A stretch of 64,000 nucleotides of DNA from Caulobacter sp. SLTY. GTDB taxonomy: Bacteria > Pseudomonadota > Alphaproteobacteria > Caulobacterales > Caulobacteraceae. The notes under the pieces were generated by a model. The model saw only the letters and a program-made list of their open reading frames with translations. It was not told the origin of the DNA and did not search any database. Numbering within the stretch: the first letter of the stretch is position 1; every line of letters begins with the position of its first letter. Position numbers and translations under genes: made by a program. Below are positions 26,039 to 35,272 of this stretch, piece after piece. The stretch lies in NCBI RefSeq assembly GCF_009905535.1, contig NZ_JAAALA010000012.1:45726-109725 (forward strand). Direction: 5' to 3'.

Positions 26039-27454
26039 ATGCGCAGACAGCTCCTCGCCCTCGCGGCCGGTTTCGCCCTTCTCGCCAACAGCCTGCCGGC
26101 CGCCGCCCAGGGGCCGGCCCTTGCCCAGACCCCGCGCCAGCCGACCTACGAGACGGCCGCGGCCCTGCGTGACAAGGCCCTGCAGGACGACACCGCCTGG
26201 AAGCTGACCGAGTCCCTGACCACCGACATCGGCCACCGGCTGGTCGGCTCGCCGGGGATGGCCCGGGCAAAAGACTGGGCGGTGAAGACCTTCGAGGACC
26301 TGGGCTTCACCAACATCAAGGTCGAGGAGTTCCCCAAGCCCAGCTGGACGCGCGGCGCGGAGTCGGCCTCGATCGTCGCCCCCTATGAATGGTCGCTCGC
26401 CATGATCGGCCTGGGCGGCAGCGTACCCACCCCGGCCAAGGGCATCGAGGCGGAGATCGTCGTCTTCCCGGCCTACGCCGACCTGCTGGCCGCGCCGGAA
26501 GGCTCGCTGAAGGGCAAGATCGCCGTGGTCACCGCCCCGATGACCCGCACCCTGGATGGCGCCGGGTACAGCGCCGCCGGCATCGCTCGCCGCTCGGGCC
26601 CATCGGAAGCGGCCAAGCGCGGCGCGGTCGCCTATTTGGTCCGCTCCATCTCAACCTCGGACCTGCGCAGCCCCCACACCGGCGGCACCAGCTATGCCGA
26701 GGGAGTCCCCAAGATTCCGGCCGCCGCCATCGGGGTGCCGGACGCCGAGCTGATCGAGAAGCTGGCCGCCAAGGGTCCGGTGAAGATCAAGCTCAACATG
26801 GCCTCGACCGTGAACGAGAAGGCCGTGGCCTGGAATATTTCCGGCGACATCGTCGGCTCCTCCAGGCCGGAGGAGGTGATCATCATCGGGGGCCACCTCG
26901 ACAGCTGGGACGTCGGCACCGGCGCCATCGACGACGCCTCTGGCATCGGGATCACCACCGCCGCGGCCAAGCTGATCGGCGACTTGCCGCGCCATCCGGC
27001 CCGCACGATCCGCGTGGTGATGTGGGGCAGCGAGGAGCGGGGCGGCTCGGGCGACGCCTTCGAGCGGATGCACCGCGACAACCTCGCCAACTTCGTGGTC
27101 GCCTCCGAAAGCGACCTCGGCGCCGACAGCATCTACGCCTTGATGCTGCCGAAGGGCTCAGTCCGCGCGCCGCAGTTCGCCGACCTGCCGGCGCTGATGG
27201 CCCCGCTGAAGATCATGGTCTCCCGCGACCCGGCCCTGTTCGGCGGCGCCGACACCTCCGAAATCCAGGCGGCCGGCGTGCCGGTGTTCAACCTGCGCCA
27301 GAGCGCCCTGCGCTACTTCGACTTGCACCATTCGCCGGACGACACCCTGGACAAGGTCGACCCGATCCAGCTGAAGCAGAACGTCGCCGCCTGGGTGGTC
27401 GTGCTCTGGGTGATCGCCGACAGCGACATCGACTTCCGGGCGCTGGCGAAATGA
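26039..27454 (+). CDS. Exported M28-family metallopeptidase
   Basis: A 471-residue secreted zinc peptidase of family M28 (aminopeptidase/glutamate carboxypeptidase-like). The signal peptide [24 protein letters not shown] supports the ATG at 26039 over a GTG at 25985. A protease-associated domain is likely around residues 130-230. The two-zinc site is visible as [21 protein letters not shown] (His and Asp), WGSEERGG (catalytic Glu and ligand Glu), ASESDLGAD (Asp) and LHHSPDDT (His). It lies between murB and ddl, which is unusual, and overlaps ddl by 4 bp. It may process exported peptides or nutrient peptides; a link to peptidoglycan is only suggested by position. Confidence 0.88.
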   Translation: MRRQLLALAAGFALLANSLPAAAQGPALAQTPRQPTYETAAALRDKALQDDTAWKLTESLTTDIGHRLVGSPGMARAKDWAVKTFEDLGFTNIKVEEFPKPSWTRGAESASIVAPYEWSLAMIGLGGSVPTPAKGIEAEIVVFPAYADLLAAPEGSLKGKIAVVTAPMTRTLDGAGYSAAGIARRSGPSEAAKRGAVAYLVRSISTSDLRSPHTGGTSYAEGVPKIPAAAIGVPDAELIEKLAAKGPVKIKLNMASTVNEKAVAWNISGDIVGSSRPEEVIIIGGHLDSWDVGTGAIDDASGIGITTAAAKLIGDLPRHPARTIRVVMWGSEERGGSGDAFERMHRDNLANFVVASESDLGADSIYALMLPKGSVRAPQFADLPALMAPLKIMVSRDPALFGGADTSEIQAAGVPVFNLRQSALRYFDLHHSPDDTLDKVDPIQLKQNVAAWVVVLWVIADSDIDFRALAK

Positions 27455-28419
27455 GCCGTCTCGCCGGTCACCATGTCGCCGTCCTGATGGGCGGTCTGTC
27501 CTCCGAGCGGCCGGTCAGCCTGGTCTCCGGGGCCGCCTGCGCCGATGCCCTCGAGCGGCTGGGCGCCACGGTCACCCGCATCGATGCGGGCCGCGACCTG
27601 GCCCAGGTCCTGGCCAGCCTGAAGCCCGACGTCTGCTTCAACGCCCTGCACGGCGAATGGGGCGAGGACGGCTGTGTCCAGGGTATCCTGGAGACCTTGG
27701 CCATCCCCTACACCCACTGCGGCGTCCTCGCCTCGGCCTTGGCCATGGACAAGGCCAAGGCGAAAGCCGTGCTGGCGGCGGCCGGCGTCACCGTACCCGG
27801 CGGCGGCCTGTTCAACCGCCATGATGTCGCCCGCGACCACGTCCTGCCGCCGCCCTATGTGGTCAAGCCCAACGCCGAGGGCAGCTCGGTCGGGGTCTTC
27901 ATCGTCAAGGAAGGCGCTAACCGCCCGCCGCAGGAAGTCGTCGCCCCGACCTGGACCCATGGCGAAGATGTGATGGTCGAGCCGTTCATCGATGGACTGG
28001 AGCTGGCCGTGGCGGTGATGGACGGCGTCGCCCAGGCCGTGACCGAGATCGTGCCCACCGCTGGATTCTACGATTTCGAGGCCAAGTATGGGGAAGGCGG
28101 CAGCGAGCACATCATCCCCGCCCGCATGCCCAAGGCCGATTATGACGAGGCCCTGCGCCTCGCCGAGCTCGCGCACCGCGCTTTAGGTTGTCGCGGCGTT
28201 ACCAGAAGCGATCTTCGTTATGACCCTGTTAAGCGTGATTTGGTTCTCTTGGAGGTCAACACACAGCCGGGCATGACGCCGACCTCCCTCGCTCCGGAGC
28301 AGGCGGCTCACCAGGGTGTGTCGTTCGATGACTTGGTGTTCTGGATCGTGGAGGACGCGTATGCCCGCGGCGGTGCGGGGGGGCGGGCGGAAAGCCGGTC
28401 CTCAGGGCAAAAGCCCTAG
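27451..28419 (+). CDS. ddl: D-alanine:D-alanine ligase
   Basis: ATP-grasp enzyme making the D-Ala-D-Ala dipeptide used by MurF. The 322-residue protein shows [32 protein letters not shown], the ATP-binding [14 protein letters not shown], and the metal-binding [15 protein letters not shown] at the C-terminus, typical of DdlB. A C-terminal extension after residue 300 ([17 protein letters not shown]) results from reading over the ftsQ start. It overlaps the M28 gene by 4 bp upstream and ftsQ by 59 bp downstream. Confidence 0.96.
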   Translation: MSRLAGHHVAVLMGGLSSERPVSLVSGAACADALERLGATVTRIDAGRDLAQVLASLKPDVCFNALHGEWGEDGCVQGILETLAIPYTHCGVLASALAMDKAKAKAVLAAAGVTVPGGGLFNRHDVARDHVLPPPYVVKPNAEGSSVGVFIVKEGANRPPQEVVAPTWTHGEDVMVEPFIDGLELAVAVMDGVAQAVTEIVPTAGFYDFEAKYGEGGSEHIIPARMPKADYDEALRLAELAHRALGCRGVTRSDLRYDPVKRDLVLLEVNTQPGMTPTSLAPEQAAHQGVSFDDLVFWIVEDAYARGGAGGRAESRSSGQKP

Positions 28420-29260
28420 TCCGAAGTCCCGAGCCGCCACGCCCGTGAGGGGTGGGGCGGCCGTGAAGTTGCGCGCGGCGCGCGGCGTGGGTTTGCCCCC
28501 GAAAGTCGCCCTGGCCACGGCCGGCGCCGTGCTGGCCCTTGGGGTGCTCGTCGCCCTGGCCACCGGCAACCGCGCCCAGCACCTGGCCGACGCCACCACC
28601 CAGGCGCTGGCCGACCGAACGACCGGCTGGGGCTTCACGGTGAAGGAAATCCATGTCGCGGGCGCCACCCCGGCCGGCGAGGAAGCCATCCGCGCCGTCC
28701 TGGCTCCGGCCAAGGGCGAGGCCATCCTGGGGCTGGACCTGGCGACGGTTCAGGAGAGCGTCAACAACGTCGGCTGGGTGCAGGAAGCGCGGGTCGTTCG
28801 CCTGCTGCCCGACACCCTGATGATCGAGGTCAAGGAGCGCGGCGCGCTGGCCGTCTGGCAGAAGGGCGGGCGCCTGCGGGTCATCGACGGCGCCGGCCGG
28901 ATCATCCCCGAGGCCGACCCGGCCGCCTTCCCCCAGCTGCCGCTGGTGGTGGGGCAGGGGGCGGAGACGGTCGCCGCCGACATCCTGAAATCCGTGGCCA
29001 GCCGGCCGCGCCTGAAATCCCGCGTCGAGGCGATCGTGCGGGTCGATGAGCGCCGCTGGGATATCCATTTGAAGGACGGCCTGATCATCCTGCTGCCGGC
29101 CGTCGATGAGGAAAGCGCCCTGATCGAACTCGATTTGCTCGACCGGCGCGACCGTATCCTGGAGTCGGGCCTGGAGCGGATCGACCTGCGCGAGCCTGGC
29201 GCCCCGGCCTTCCGCCGCCGGGAAGTGGCCTCGACCGCGCAATTCGGAGGTGGTGTCTGA
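28361..29260 (+). CDS. ftsQ: Cell division protein FtsQ
   Basis: Bitopic division protein bridging early and late divisome parts. The ATG at 28361 has a GGAGGA ribosome binding site inside the end of ddl. The 299-residue protein has a basic cytoplasmic N-terminus of about 47 residues, one membrane helix (about 48-68, [21 protein letters not shown]), a POTRA domain ([23 protein letters not shown]) and the FtsQ beta domain ([35 protein letters not shown]). The C-terminal GGGV follows a Ser/Thr-rich tail. ftsA begins just after. Confidence 0.95.
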   Translation: MPAAVRGGGRKAGPQGKSPSPKSRAATPVRGGAAVKLRAARGVGLPPKVALATAGAVLALGVLVALATGNRAQHLADATTQALADRTTGWGFTVKEIHVAGATPAGEEAIRAVLAPAKGEAILGLDLATVQESVNNVGWVQEARVVRLLPDTLMIEVKERGALAVWQKGGRLRVIDGAGRIIPEADPAAFPQLPLVVGQGAETVAADILKSVASRPRLKSRVEAIVRVDERRWDIHLKDGLIILLPAVDEESALIELDLLDRRDRILESGLERIDLREPGAPAFRRREVASTAQFGGGV

Positions 29261-29276
29261 TGGGAGTTCGCGGTCC

Positions 29277-30617
29277 GTGCTGAAGTCGATGTCGCGTCCT
29301 GACACCAAGAGCCGCCAGGCCAGGGACACCCTCAAGGCGGCGCTGTCGCGCCAGCCGCTGATCGCGGCCGTGGATTTGGGCGCCTCCAAGGTCGCCTGCT
29401 TCGTCATGAAGCCCGACGGCGTCCGCAAGGCCGACCGCACCCTGACGGCCGCCGGCGTGGGTTATGTCCAGTCGCGGGGCGTCAAGGGCGCCGCGATCGC
29501 CAGCATGGACGACGCCGCCGAGGTCATCGCCCTGGCCGTCGAGCGGGCCGAGGGCGTCGCTCTGGCCGCCGTTCAGGGCGTCACCGTGGCCACCGCCGGG
29601 GGCCAGCTCGCCTCCTGCCGGGTCTCGGCCCGCGTCTCCCTGGGCGCCCGGCCGATCAGCGACGGCGATTGCTCCCGCGCCCTGGCCGCCGCCCTGGCCG
29701 AAATCCGCCTGCCGGGCCGCAAGCCGATCCACCTGCTGCCCATCGCCTGGTCGGTCGACGGCCAGAAGGGGGTGCGCGACCCGCGCGCCATGTTCGGCAA
29801 GAGCCTGGGCCTCGAGTTGCTCGTGGTCTCCATCGCCGAGAACACCTTCCAGACCCTCAGCCACTGCGTCGAGCGCGCCCACCTGGAGTTCGAAGGCGTG
29901 GTCGCCGCCCCCTTCGTCTCGGCCCTGGCCGCGCTCGAAGAGGACGAGATGGAGTTGGGCTGCATCTGCATCGACATGGGCGGCGGCTCGACCAGCGCCG
30001 CGGTGTTCGCCGGCGGCAGCCTGATCCATGTCGACAGCCTGCCGGTCGGCGGCGAGCATGTGACCCAGGACATCGCTCGCGGCCTGTCCACCAGCCGCGC
30101 CGGCGCCGAGCGTATCAAGACCCTGCACGGCTCCGCCATCGCCTCGGCCAACGAGGACCGCGAAATGATCGAGGCCCCGCCGCGCGGCGACGATCCCGGC
30201 GCCGGACCGGTCGTGGCGCCCCGCAGCCTGCTGAAGGGCATCATCGCGCCCCGCGTCGAGGAGACCCTGGAACTGCTCCGCGACCGGCTTAAGAACGCCG
30301 GGGTGATGATCGACCCCGGCGCCAGCGTCATCCTGACCGGCGGCGCCAGCCAGCTGGCCGGCGTGCGCGAGGTCGCTGTCCGGGTCTTCGACCGCCCCGT
30401 GCGCCTGGGCCGGCCCCGCCGGGTGCCGCACCTGGCCGACGCCGTCACCGGCCCGGCCTTCTGCGCCGCCGCCGGCATCCTCCACCGCGCCGCCTTCGGC
30501 CCTCGCGAGGCGGTTTCCGAGAAGCTGCTGGCCACCATCAAGACGCCTCGCGCCCCGGTCGATCCGAATGCCAATGGCTTCGTGAAGACCCTGATCTGGC
30601 TGCGCGACAACCTCTGA
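29277..30617 (+). CDS. ftsA: Cell division protein FtsA
   Basis: Actin-like protein that tethers FtsZ filaments to the membrane. Motifs are the phosphate-1 loop AAVDLGASKVACFV, the FtsA-specific 1C domain, CIDMGGGSTSAAVF (phosphate 2), ILTGGASQLAG (adenosine site), and a C-terminal amphipathic tail FVKTLIWLRDNL for membrane binding. The start is uncertain: GTG 29277 has GGGAG at suitable spacing; GTG 29250 or 29253 and ATG 29289 are in the same frame. In most relatives ftsZ follows directly, but here two oxygenase-family genes intervene. Confidence 0.95.
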   Translation: MLKSMSRPDTKSRQARDTLKAALSRQPLIAAVDLGASKVACFVMKPDGVRKADRTLTAAGVGYVQSRGVKGAAIASMDDAAEVIALAVERAEGVALAAVQGVTVATAGGQLASCRVSARVSLGARPISDGDCSRALAAALAEIRLPGRKPIHLLPIAWSVDGQKGVRDPRAMFGKSLGLELLVVSIAENTFQTLSHCVERAHLEFEGVVAAPFVSALAALEEDEMELGCICIDMGGGSTSAAVFAGGSLIHVDSLPVGGEHVTQDIARGLSTSRAGAERIKTLHGSAIASANEDREMIEAPPRGDDPGAGPVVAPRSLLKGIIAPRVEETLELLRDRLKNAGVMIDPGASVILTGGASQLAGVREVAVRVFDRPVRLGRPRRVPHLADAVTGPAFCAAAGILHRAAFGPREAVSEKLLATIKTPRAPVDPNANGFVKTLIWLRDNL

Positions 30618-30670
30618 ACCTGTCCGATCCTTAACTTGCCACCCCCGCGCCCCTCGCTCATCCGTTGAGC

Positions 30671-30686
30671 ATTCGCGGGGGCGAAT
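30671..30686 (+). other. Small hairpin between ftsA and the oxygenase gene
   Basis: ATTCGC and GCGAAT are perfect 6-bp arms around GGGG, in the 84-bp gap, 15 bp before the next start. No U-run follows, so it is more likely a structured leader or weak attenuator than a strong terminator; the remainder of the gap shows nothing definite. Confidence 0.35.
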
Positions 30687-30701
30687 AAGGCAGAGGGTGG
30701 G

Positions 30702-31445
30702 ATGGCTGGGGAGGCTTCCAGGCTAAGGCTGGATTCTGGTCTGCGTCCGGCGAACTACGCGCCGGTGTTCAAGCAATACGAGCGGCTGCACATCCCGGGC
30801 ATACTCGTTCCCGCGGACGCCGCCGCCCTGGCCGGCGCCGTGGCCGGCTCGACGGCCTGGCGACGCAGCATCCGCCAGAGCGACGACGGCACGGACCTCG
30901 ACATTCCCATCGACGAATACACGGCCCTCGATGCGGCCGAGCGCGACGCCCTCGAGCGCCGGGCGCACCAAACCGCTCGTGACGCCTTCCGCTACATGTT
31001 CGACACCGTCCGCATCGGCCAGGACCTGGACGCCGGCCGCCCTGTGGAGCCGGCCCTGGCCGCCTGGCAGGCCTTCGTCAACGACGCGCCCTTCCTCGAT
31101 TTCCTGCGCACCCTGACCGGCGATGACCGCATCGTCTATTGCGACGCCATGGCCACACGCTACCTGCCCGGCCACTTCCTCACCGCCCATGATGACGCCG
31201 CGCCGGGCAAGCATCGCCTCTATGCCTACGTGCTCAACCTCACCGCCCGCTGGCGGGCCGATTGGGGCGGCATCCTGATGTTCCTCGATGAGGAGGACCA
31301 TGTGGCCGAGGGCTACACCCCCTCGTTCAACGCCCTGAACATCTTCCGTGTCCCCCAGCGCCACGCCGTGTCGATGGTCGCCCCCTATGCGGGTGAGCCC
31401 CGGCTGTCCATCACCGGCTGGATTCGGTCGCAGGCGCCGAGCTAG
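30702..31445 (+). CDS. Fe(II)/2-oxoglutarate-dependent oxygenase, prolyl-hydroxylase-like
   Basis: A 247-residue double-stranded beta-helix oxygenase of the prolyl 4-hydroxylase/Ofd1 type. The iron triad is visible: H163-x-D165 (LTAHDDAAPGKHR) and distal H221 (VPQRHAVSMVAPYA); the 2-oxoglutarate-binding Arg/Ser lies in PRLSITGWIR. The segment WRADWGGILMF fits the family. Such enzymes hydroxylate prolines on proteins; the target here is unknown. It lies between ftsA and ftsZ, upstream of a degenerate paralog. Confidence 0.88.
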   Translation: MAGEASRLRLDSGLRPANYAPVFKQYERLHIPGILVPADAAALAGAVAGSTAWRRSIRQSDDGTDLDIPIDEYTALDAAERDALERRAHQTARDAFRYMFDTVRIGQDLDAGRPVEPALAAWQAFVNDAPFLDFLRTLTGDDRIVYCDAMATRYLPGHFLTAHDDAAPGKHRLYAYVLNLTARWRADWGGILMFLDEEDHVAEGYTPSFNALNIFRVPQRHAVSMVAPYAGEPRLSITGWIRSQAPS

Positions 31446-31501
31446 ACCGCGCGCGACAGCTGATGTTACATCCCAGTAATGTTTGAGCGGGGGCTCTGAG
31501 C

Positions 31502-31915
31502 TTGGACCAGACCGGGCCGGTGCGGCGCGAGGGCTTTCTCGGTTCCGAGGCGGTGTCGGCGCTCCTGAATGACCCAGGTGGGTTCGACCCGGCGTCGGTC
31601 CTCACACTGGCCGGCGAACATTATGGCCCGGTCCACGGCCACTCGACCCAGGCCCTGCTGCTCCGACCCGGCCAGGCTCTTGCCAGGCTGCTACCCAAGA
31701 CTGCGCGTGGCGGCTTCCTGCTCGACCTCGGCCCGTCCGGGTGGCGCTCGGAGTGGGGCGGCCTGTTGCTGTTTCAGGGGGCGGAAGGGCGGGTGCAGGG
31801 CTACCGCCCCGTTCCCGGCGCCCTGACCCTGTTTCCGGCCTCTGCCGCACCGATGATCAGCCTTATCGCGCCCCAGGGACGGAATCGCGCCTCTATCCTT
31901 GGCTGGTGGAACTGA
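31502..31915 (+). CDS. Degenerate paralog of the oxygenase, iron ligands lost
   Basis: A 137-residue protein starting at TTG 31502 (start uncertain). Its C-terminal half aligns with the preceding oxygenase: WRSEWGGLLLF matches WRADWGGILMF, RVQGYRPVPGALTLF matches HVAEGYTPSFNALNIF, and ASILGWWN matches LSITGWIR. The HxD motif and distal His have no counterpart, and the N-terminal two-thirds of the fold are missing, so it is not an active oxygenase. It may be a decaying duplicate or a regulatory partner. It is the last gene before the ftsZ promoter. Confidence 0.7.
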   Translation: MDQTGPVRREGFLGSEAVSALLNDPGGFDPASVLTLAGEHYGPVHGHSTQALLLRPGQALARLLPKTARGGFLLDLGPSGWRSEWGGLLLFQGAEGRVQGYRPVPGALTLFPASAAPMISLIAPQGRNRASILGWWN

Positions 31916-31933
31916 GTCGTTCGCCGGCGGACG

Positions 31934-32073
31934 GACTCACTTCCGACTCAACGATCCCCGAAAACGCAGCGTCATCCACAGTTGTGGATCGCTGCGGCCA
32001 GCCGTCGCGATTCGCGCAAGCCCTTATGTCGCAACAAAAATCCTCAGCTCACGGCTCGCCGAGACAACGACTC
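31934..32073. promoter_or_regulatory. Four GANTC (CcrM) sites in the ftsZ upstream region
   Basis: GACTC at 31934-31938 and 31945-31949, GATTC at 32009-32013 and GACTC at 32069-32073. In Caulobacter crescentus the ftsZ promoter is controlled by CcrM methylation of GANTC sites; four in 140 bp of GC-rich DNA is notable. Confidence 0.6.
31972..31991. promoter_or_regulatory. Inverted pair of DnaA-box-like sequences upstream of ftsZ
   Basis: ATCCACA (31974-31980) and TGTGGAT (31983-31989) form a perfect inverted repeat with 2 bp between. TCATCCACA differs from the DnaA box TTATCCACA at one position. DnaA is known to activate ftsZ in Caulobacter crescentus, so the site fits. Confidence 0.6.
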
Positions 32074-32085
32074 AGGTTAAGCGTC

Positions 32086-32101
32086 TTAACCGCCAATTAA
32101 C
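32086..32101. promoter_or_regulatory. CtrA box upstream of ftsZ
   Basis: TTAACCGCCAATTAAC matches the CtrA consensus TTAA-N7-TTAAC exactly, 97 bp before the ftsZ start. Another TTAA half site lies at 32077-32080 and a TTAAC near 32117. In Caulobacter crescentus CtrA represses ftsZ in swarmer cells, so the site is expected to silence ftsZ before S phase. Confidence 0.75.
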
Positions 32102-32197
32102 GCAGTCAGATGTCTAGTTAACGGGTCGTAAGCCATGTTCGCGGGTGGGCGCGGAACTGGTCAGGGCGACGACTTCAACGGACGCGGGGTCCATATT

Positions 32198-33763
32198 ATG
32201 AAGCTTTACGCTCCTCAAACCACCGAACTGAAGCCGCGCATCGTGGTCTTCGGGGTCGGCGGCGCCGGCGGCAATGCCGTCAACAACATGATCGAGGCCG
32301 GCCTCGAGGGCGTTGAGTTCGTGGTGGCGAACACGGACGCTCAACAGCTGGCCTTCAGCAAGACGCCGCTGCGCATCCAGCTCGGCGTGCAGGTGACGCA
32401 GGGCCTCGGCGCCGGCGCCCATCCCGAAGTCGGCATGAGCGCGGCCGAGGAAAGCACCGTCGAGATCGGCGAACACCTCGATGGCGCCCACATGGTCTTC
32501 ATCACCGCCGGCATGGGCGGCGGCACCGGCACCGGCGCGGCCCCGATCATCGCCAAATGCGCCCGCGAGCGGGGCATTCTGACGGTCGGCGTGGTGACCA
32601 AGCCCTTCCACTTCGAAGGCCGCCATCGGATGCGCCTGGCCGACGCCGGCATTGCGGAGCTGCAGCGCTACGTCGACACTCTGATCGTCATCCCGAACCA
32701 GAACCTGTTCCGGATCGCCAACGAGAAGACCACCTTCGCCGAAGCCTTCGGCATGGCCGACCAGGTTCTGCACTCTGGCGTCCGCTCGATCACCGACCTG
32801 ATGGTCCTGCCCGGCCTGATCAACCTCGACTTCGCTGACGTCCGCACGGTGATGACCGAGATGGGCAAGGCGATGATGGGCACTGGCGAAGCGACCGGCG
32901 AGGACCGCGCCTTGATGGCCGCCCAGAACGCCATCGCCAACCCGCTGCTCGATGAAGTCTCGCTGAAGGGCGCCAAGGCGGTGCTGGTCAATGTGACCGG
33001 CGGCCTGGACATGACCCTGCTGGAGGTCGACGAGGCCGCCAACGCCATCACCGAACAGGTGGACGCCGACGCCAACGTGATCTTCGGCGCCGCGTTCGAC
33101 CCGTCGCTGGAAGGGACCATCCGCGTCTCGGTGGTCGCCACCGGCATGGACGGCGCCTCGATGGCCGCTATCGAACCGACCCGGGCCCGGAACACCGCCG
33201 CCAAGCCGCTGATCGCCGGCGACATGCGCATCGCTCCCGAACCGGCGCCCGTCGCCCGGCCGGAGCCGATCGTCGCGGCCATTCCCGAGCCGATCCGCGA
33301 CCAGTCATGGACCATGGCCGCCGAGGCTCGCGACAGCGACCCGGTCCGTCCCGAGCCGGTGACCATCGCCGGCCCGGCGGAAATCGCGCCCGAGCCGGTC
33401 GCTGAGCCGAGGTCCGACTTCGGCCTGTTCGATGCCCAGCCCGCGCCGCGCCAGCCGGAAATCCGCACCGCCGCGACCCAGCGCACCCTGATCGTCGACC
33501 CCCTGGTCGATGAGAGCCCGATCGACGAAGGCCTCTACGTCAATCCGCACGACGAGCCTCAGGAAGAGCGCAAGAACGGCTGGATGAGCCTGTTCGGCGG
33601 TCGCCGCCAGAACACCGGCTACCAGAGCGCCCCGGCCCCGGCCCGCGCCGCCTTTGGCGGCGGCAGCGCCGCCCCGGCTCGCCAGCCGGTCGAGGATGTG
33701 GCCCAGGAAGAAGAGACCGACGACCTGGAAATCCCCTCGTTCCTGCGTCGTCTGGCCAACTAG
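32198..33763 (+). CDS. ftsZ: Cell division GTPase FtsZ
   Basis: Tubulin-like GTPase that forms the division ring. I chose ATG 32198 ([19 protein letters not shown]), whose sequence after the first residues follows the Caulobacter-type N-terminus; an ATG at 32135 is in frame but adds an unusual leader. The GTP motif [10 protein letters not shown], the T7 loop [11 protein letters not shown], a long Pro/Glu-rich linker (about residues 320-500) and the terminal peptide [12 protein letters not shown] that binds FtsA and other partners are all present. Length 521. Upstream lies a composite DnaA/CcrM/CtrA region and downstream a terminator. Confidence 0.98.
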   Translation: MKLYAPQTTELKPRIVVFGVGGAGGNAVNNMIEAGLEGVEFVVANTDAQQLAFSKTPLRIQLGVQVTQGLGAGAHPEVGMSAAEESTVEIGEHLDGAHMVFITAGMGGGTGTGAAPIIAKCARERGILTVGVVTKPFHFEGRHRMRLADAGIAELQRYVDTLIVIPNQNLFRIANEKTTFAEAFGMADQVLHSGVRSITDLMVLPGLINLDFADVRTVMTEMGKAMMGTGEATGEDRALMAAQNAIANPLLDEVSLKGAKAVLVNVTGGLDMTLLEVDEAANAITEQVDADANVIFGAAFDPSLEGTIRVSVVATGMDGASMAAIEPTRARNTAAKPLIAGDMRIAPEPAPVARPEPIVAAIPEPIRDQSWTMAAEARDSDPVRPEPVTIAGPAEIAPEPVAEPRSDFGLFDAQPAPRQPEIRTAATQRTLIVDPLVDESPIDEGLYVNPHDEPQEERKNGWMSLFGGRRQNTGYQSAPAPARAAFGGGSAAPARQPVEDVAQEEETDDLEIPSFLRRLAN

Positions 33764-33790
33764 GCTCCAGGCTCGCAACCAAATTGGAGA

Positions 33791-33816
33791 GGCCTCGGCA
33801 AACGCCGGGGCCTTTT
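33791..33816 (+). terminator. Intrinsic terminator of ftsZ
   Basis: GGCCTCGGC (33791-33799) pairs with GCCGGGGCC (33804-33812) across an AAAC loop with one wobble, followed directly by TTTT. It lies 28 bp after the ftsZ stop and in front of the convergent phosphotransferase gene, so it may work for both. Confidence 0.8.
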
Positions 33817-33822
33817 CGCTTT

Positions 33823-34713
33823 TCAGAGGTCGACCAGCACCGCATTGATTGCCACCCGCGCGCCGTTCGCCAGCGCCGGGTGGCTGTCGCGGTAATAGGG
33901 CAGCTGCAGCAGCGCCACGGACAGCGCCCAGCCTCGCCCCCGCGCCCAGTCGGCGTCGTCCGCCTGCAAGGCGTCGCGAAACGCGGCCCGGCCTTCGGGC
34001 CCCAGCACGAACCAGGCGGGTTGCAGGTCGCAGGCCGGATCGCCCACGGCCAGGCAGCCGAAGTCCAGCACCGCCGCCAACCGACCGTCCCGCGTCAGCA
34101 GATTGCCGGCCTGAAGGTCGCCGTGGATCCAGACCGGCGCGCCCGTCCAGGCCGGGGCGTCCCGATCCCGAGCCCAGGCCGCCCGCGCCGCCTCGACATC
34201 GATCTCACCCTCTAGCTGGCCGAGCGCCGCCTGGGTCACCCGCTCGCGCCTCGCCAGGGGAACGCCACGCCAGCTGTTGTCCGGCCCCGGCGGCGGGGCA
34301 TCATCGGTCGGTTGGCGTCTCAGCGCCGCGACGAAGGCGGCGAGGTTGCGGCCGAGGTCCACGCCGCCGGCAGAGGGCGGCGGCTCGCCCCCCAACCATA
34401 GACAGACGGACCAGGCCAGCGGGAAACCCTCGCCCGGCGCGCCGACCGCCAGCGGGATCGGCACGGGGCAGGGGAGGGCTGGTCCCAGGCGTTGCAGCCA
34501 GCGCGCCTCCTTGGCCACCTGCCCCGCCGCCCGCGCGTGCCTCGGCAACCGGACCGCCAGCGCCTCGCCCAGCCGAAACATCCGGTGGTCCGTTCCCGTC
34601 ACCGCGGCCGGCCGCACCGTTAGATCCGCCCACTCGGGGAACTGGCCGCCGACGAGTCGCCGCACCATCTCTGCGTCGATGTCGATTTCGTCGGCGTGCA
34701 GTCTGTCGGCCAT
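33823..34713 (-). CDS. Aminoglycoside phosphotransferase-family kinase
   Basis: A 296-residue protein of the APH/choline-kinase family with a protein-kinase-like fold. The catalytic loop is WIHGDLQAGNLL (HGD-x4-N), and the metal-binding loop is LDFGCLAVGDPACDL. The N-terminal lobe with TDHRMFRLGEALAVRLPRH carries the likely ATP lysine-equivalent region. The natural substrate is unknown; many such chromosomal proteins phosphorylate small metabolites rather than antibiotics. It converges on ftsZ and diverges from the Nudix gene, with only 27 bp between the two starts. Confidence 0.85.
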   Translation of the reverse strand: MADRLHADEIDIDAEMVRRLVGGQFPEWADLTVRPAAVTGTDHRMFRLGEALAVRLPRHARAAGQVAKEARWLQRLGPALPCPVPIPLAVGAPGEGFPLAWSVCLWLGGEPPPSAGGVDLGRNLAAFVAALRRQPTDDAPPPGPDNSWRGVPLARRERVTQAALGQLEGEIDVEAARAAWARDRDAPAWTGAPVWIHGDLQAGNLLTRDGRLAAVLDFGCLAVGDPACDLQPAWFVLGPEGRAAFRDALQADDADWARGRGWALSVALLQLPYYRDSHPALANGARVAINAVLVDL

Positions 34714-34740
34714 GCGCCAGTGTCGTCTATCAGGAGCGCC

Positions 34741-35175
34741 ATGACGACTCCTCCGCCCGAACCCCGCCTAGGCGTGGGCGCCGCCATTGTCCGTGATGGC
34801 AGGCTTCTGCTGTTCCGCCGGCTGCGCGAGCCGGAGGCGGGAAAGTTCAGCATCCCCGGCGGCAAGATCGACCTCGGCGAGGCGACCGAGGCGGGCCTGC
34901 GCCGCGAGGTGCTGGAAGAGACCGGCCTGACCATCGGCGCCCTGAGCCTGCTCTGCGTCGTCGACCTCATCGATCCGGCGGGCGGGTTCCATTGGGTTTC
35001 GCCCACCTATCTCGCCGTCGAGGCGGAGGGGGAGGCGGTGCTGATGGAGCCGGAAAAGCACGCTGACCTGGGCTGGTATCCGTTGAATGCCCTGCCGACG
35101 CCGCTCAGCGCCGCCGCTGAGGCCGTCCGGAACGCCCTGAAAACGCCTGTTACGGGGTCTTCGCCCGCCGAGTGA
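34741..35175 (+). CDS. Nudix hydrolase
   Basis: A 144-residue Nudix hydrolase with a complete box GGKIDLGEATEAGLRREVLEETGL (G-x5-E-x7-REVLEETG). ATG 34741 has an AGGAG ribosome binding site; an upstream GTG-frame start at 34696 would run into the divergent gene. The substrate cannot be inferred; a sequence such as RLLLFRRLREPEAGKFSIPGG resembles the NUDT/ADP-ribose-type enzymes but is not diagnostic. It lies between ftsZ and lpxC, not a usual resident. Confidence 0.85.
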   Translation: MTTPPPEPRLGVGAAIVRDGRLLLFRRLREPEAGKFSIPGGKIDLGEATEAGLRREVLEETGLTIGALSLLCVVDLIDPAGGFHWVSPTYLAVEAEGEAVLMEPEKHADLGWYPLNALPTPLSAAAEAVRNALKTPVTGSSPAE

Positions 35176-35272
35176 AACCCTAACGAATTCAGATGCTTCC
35201 GAAGGTAACAATCCGAAACACCTCTTGCTTTGCTGCATTGCGAAGAGACGCCTACAAGGACGACGGGGCGTG

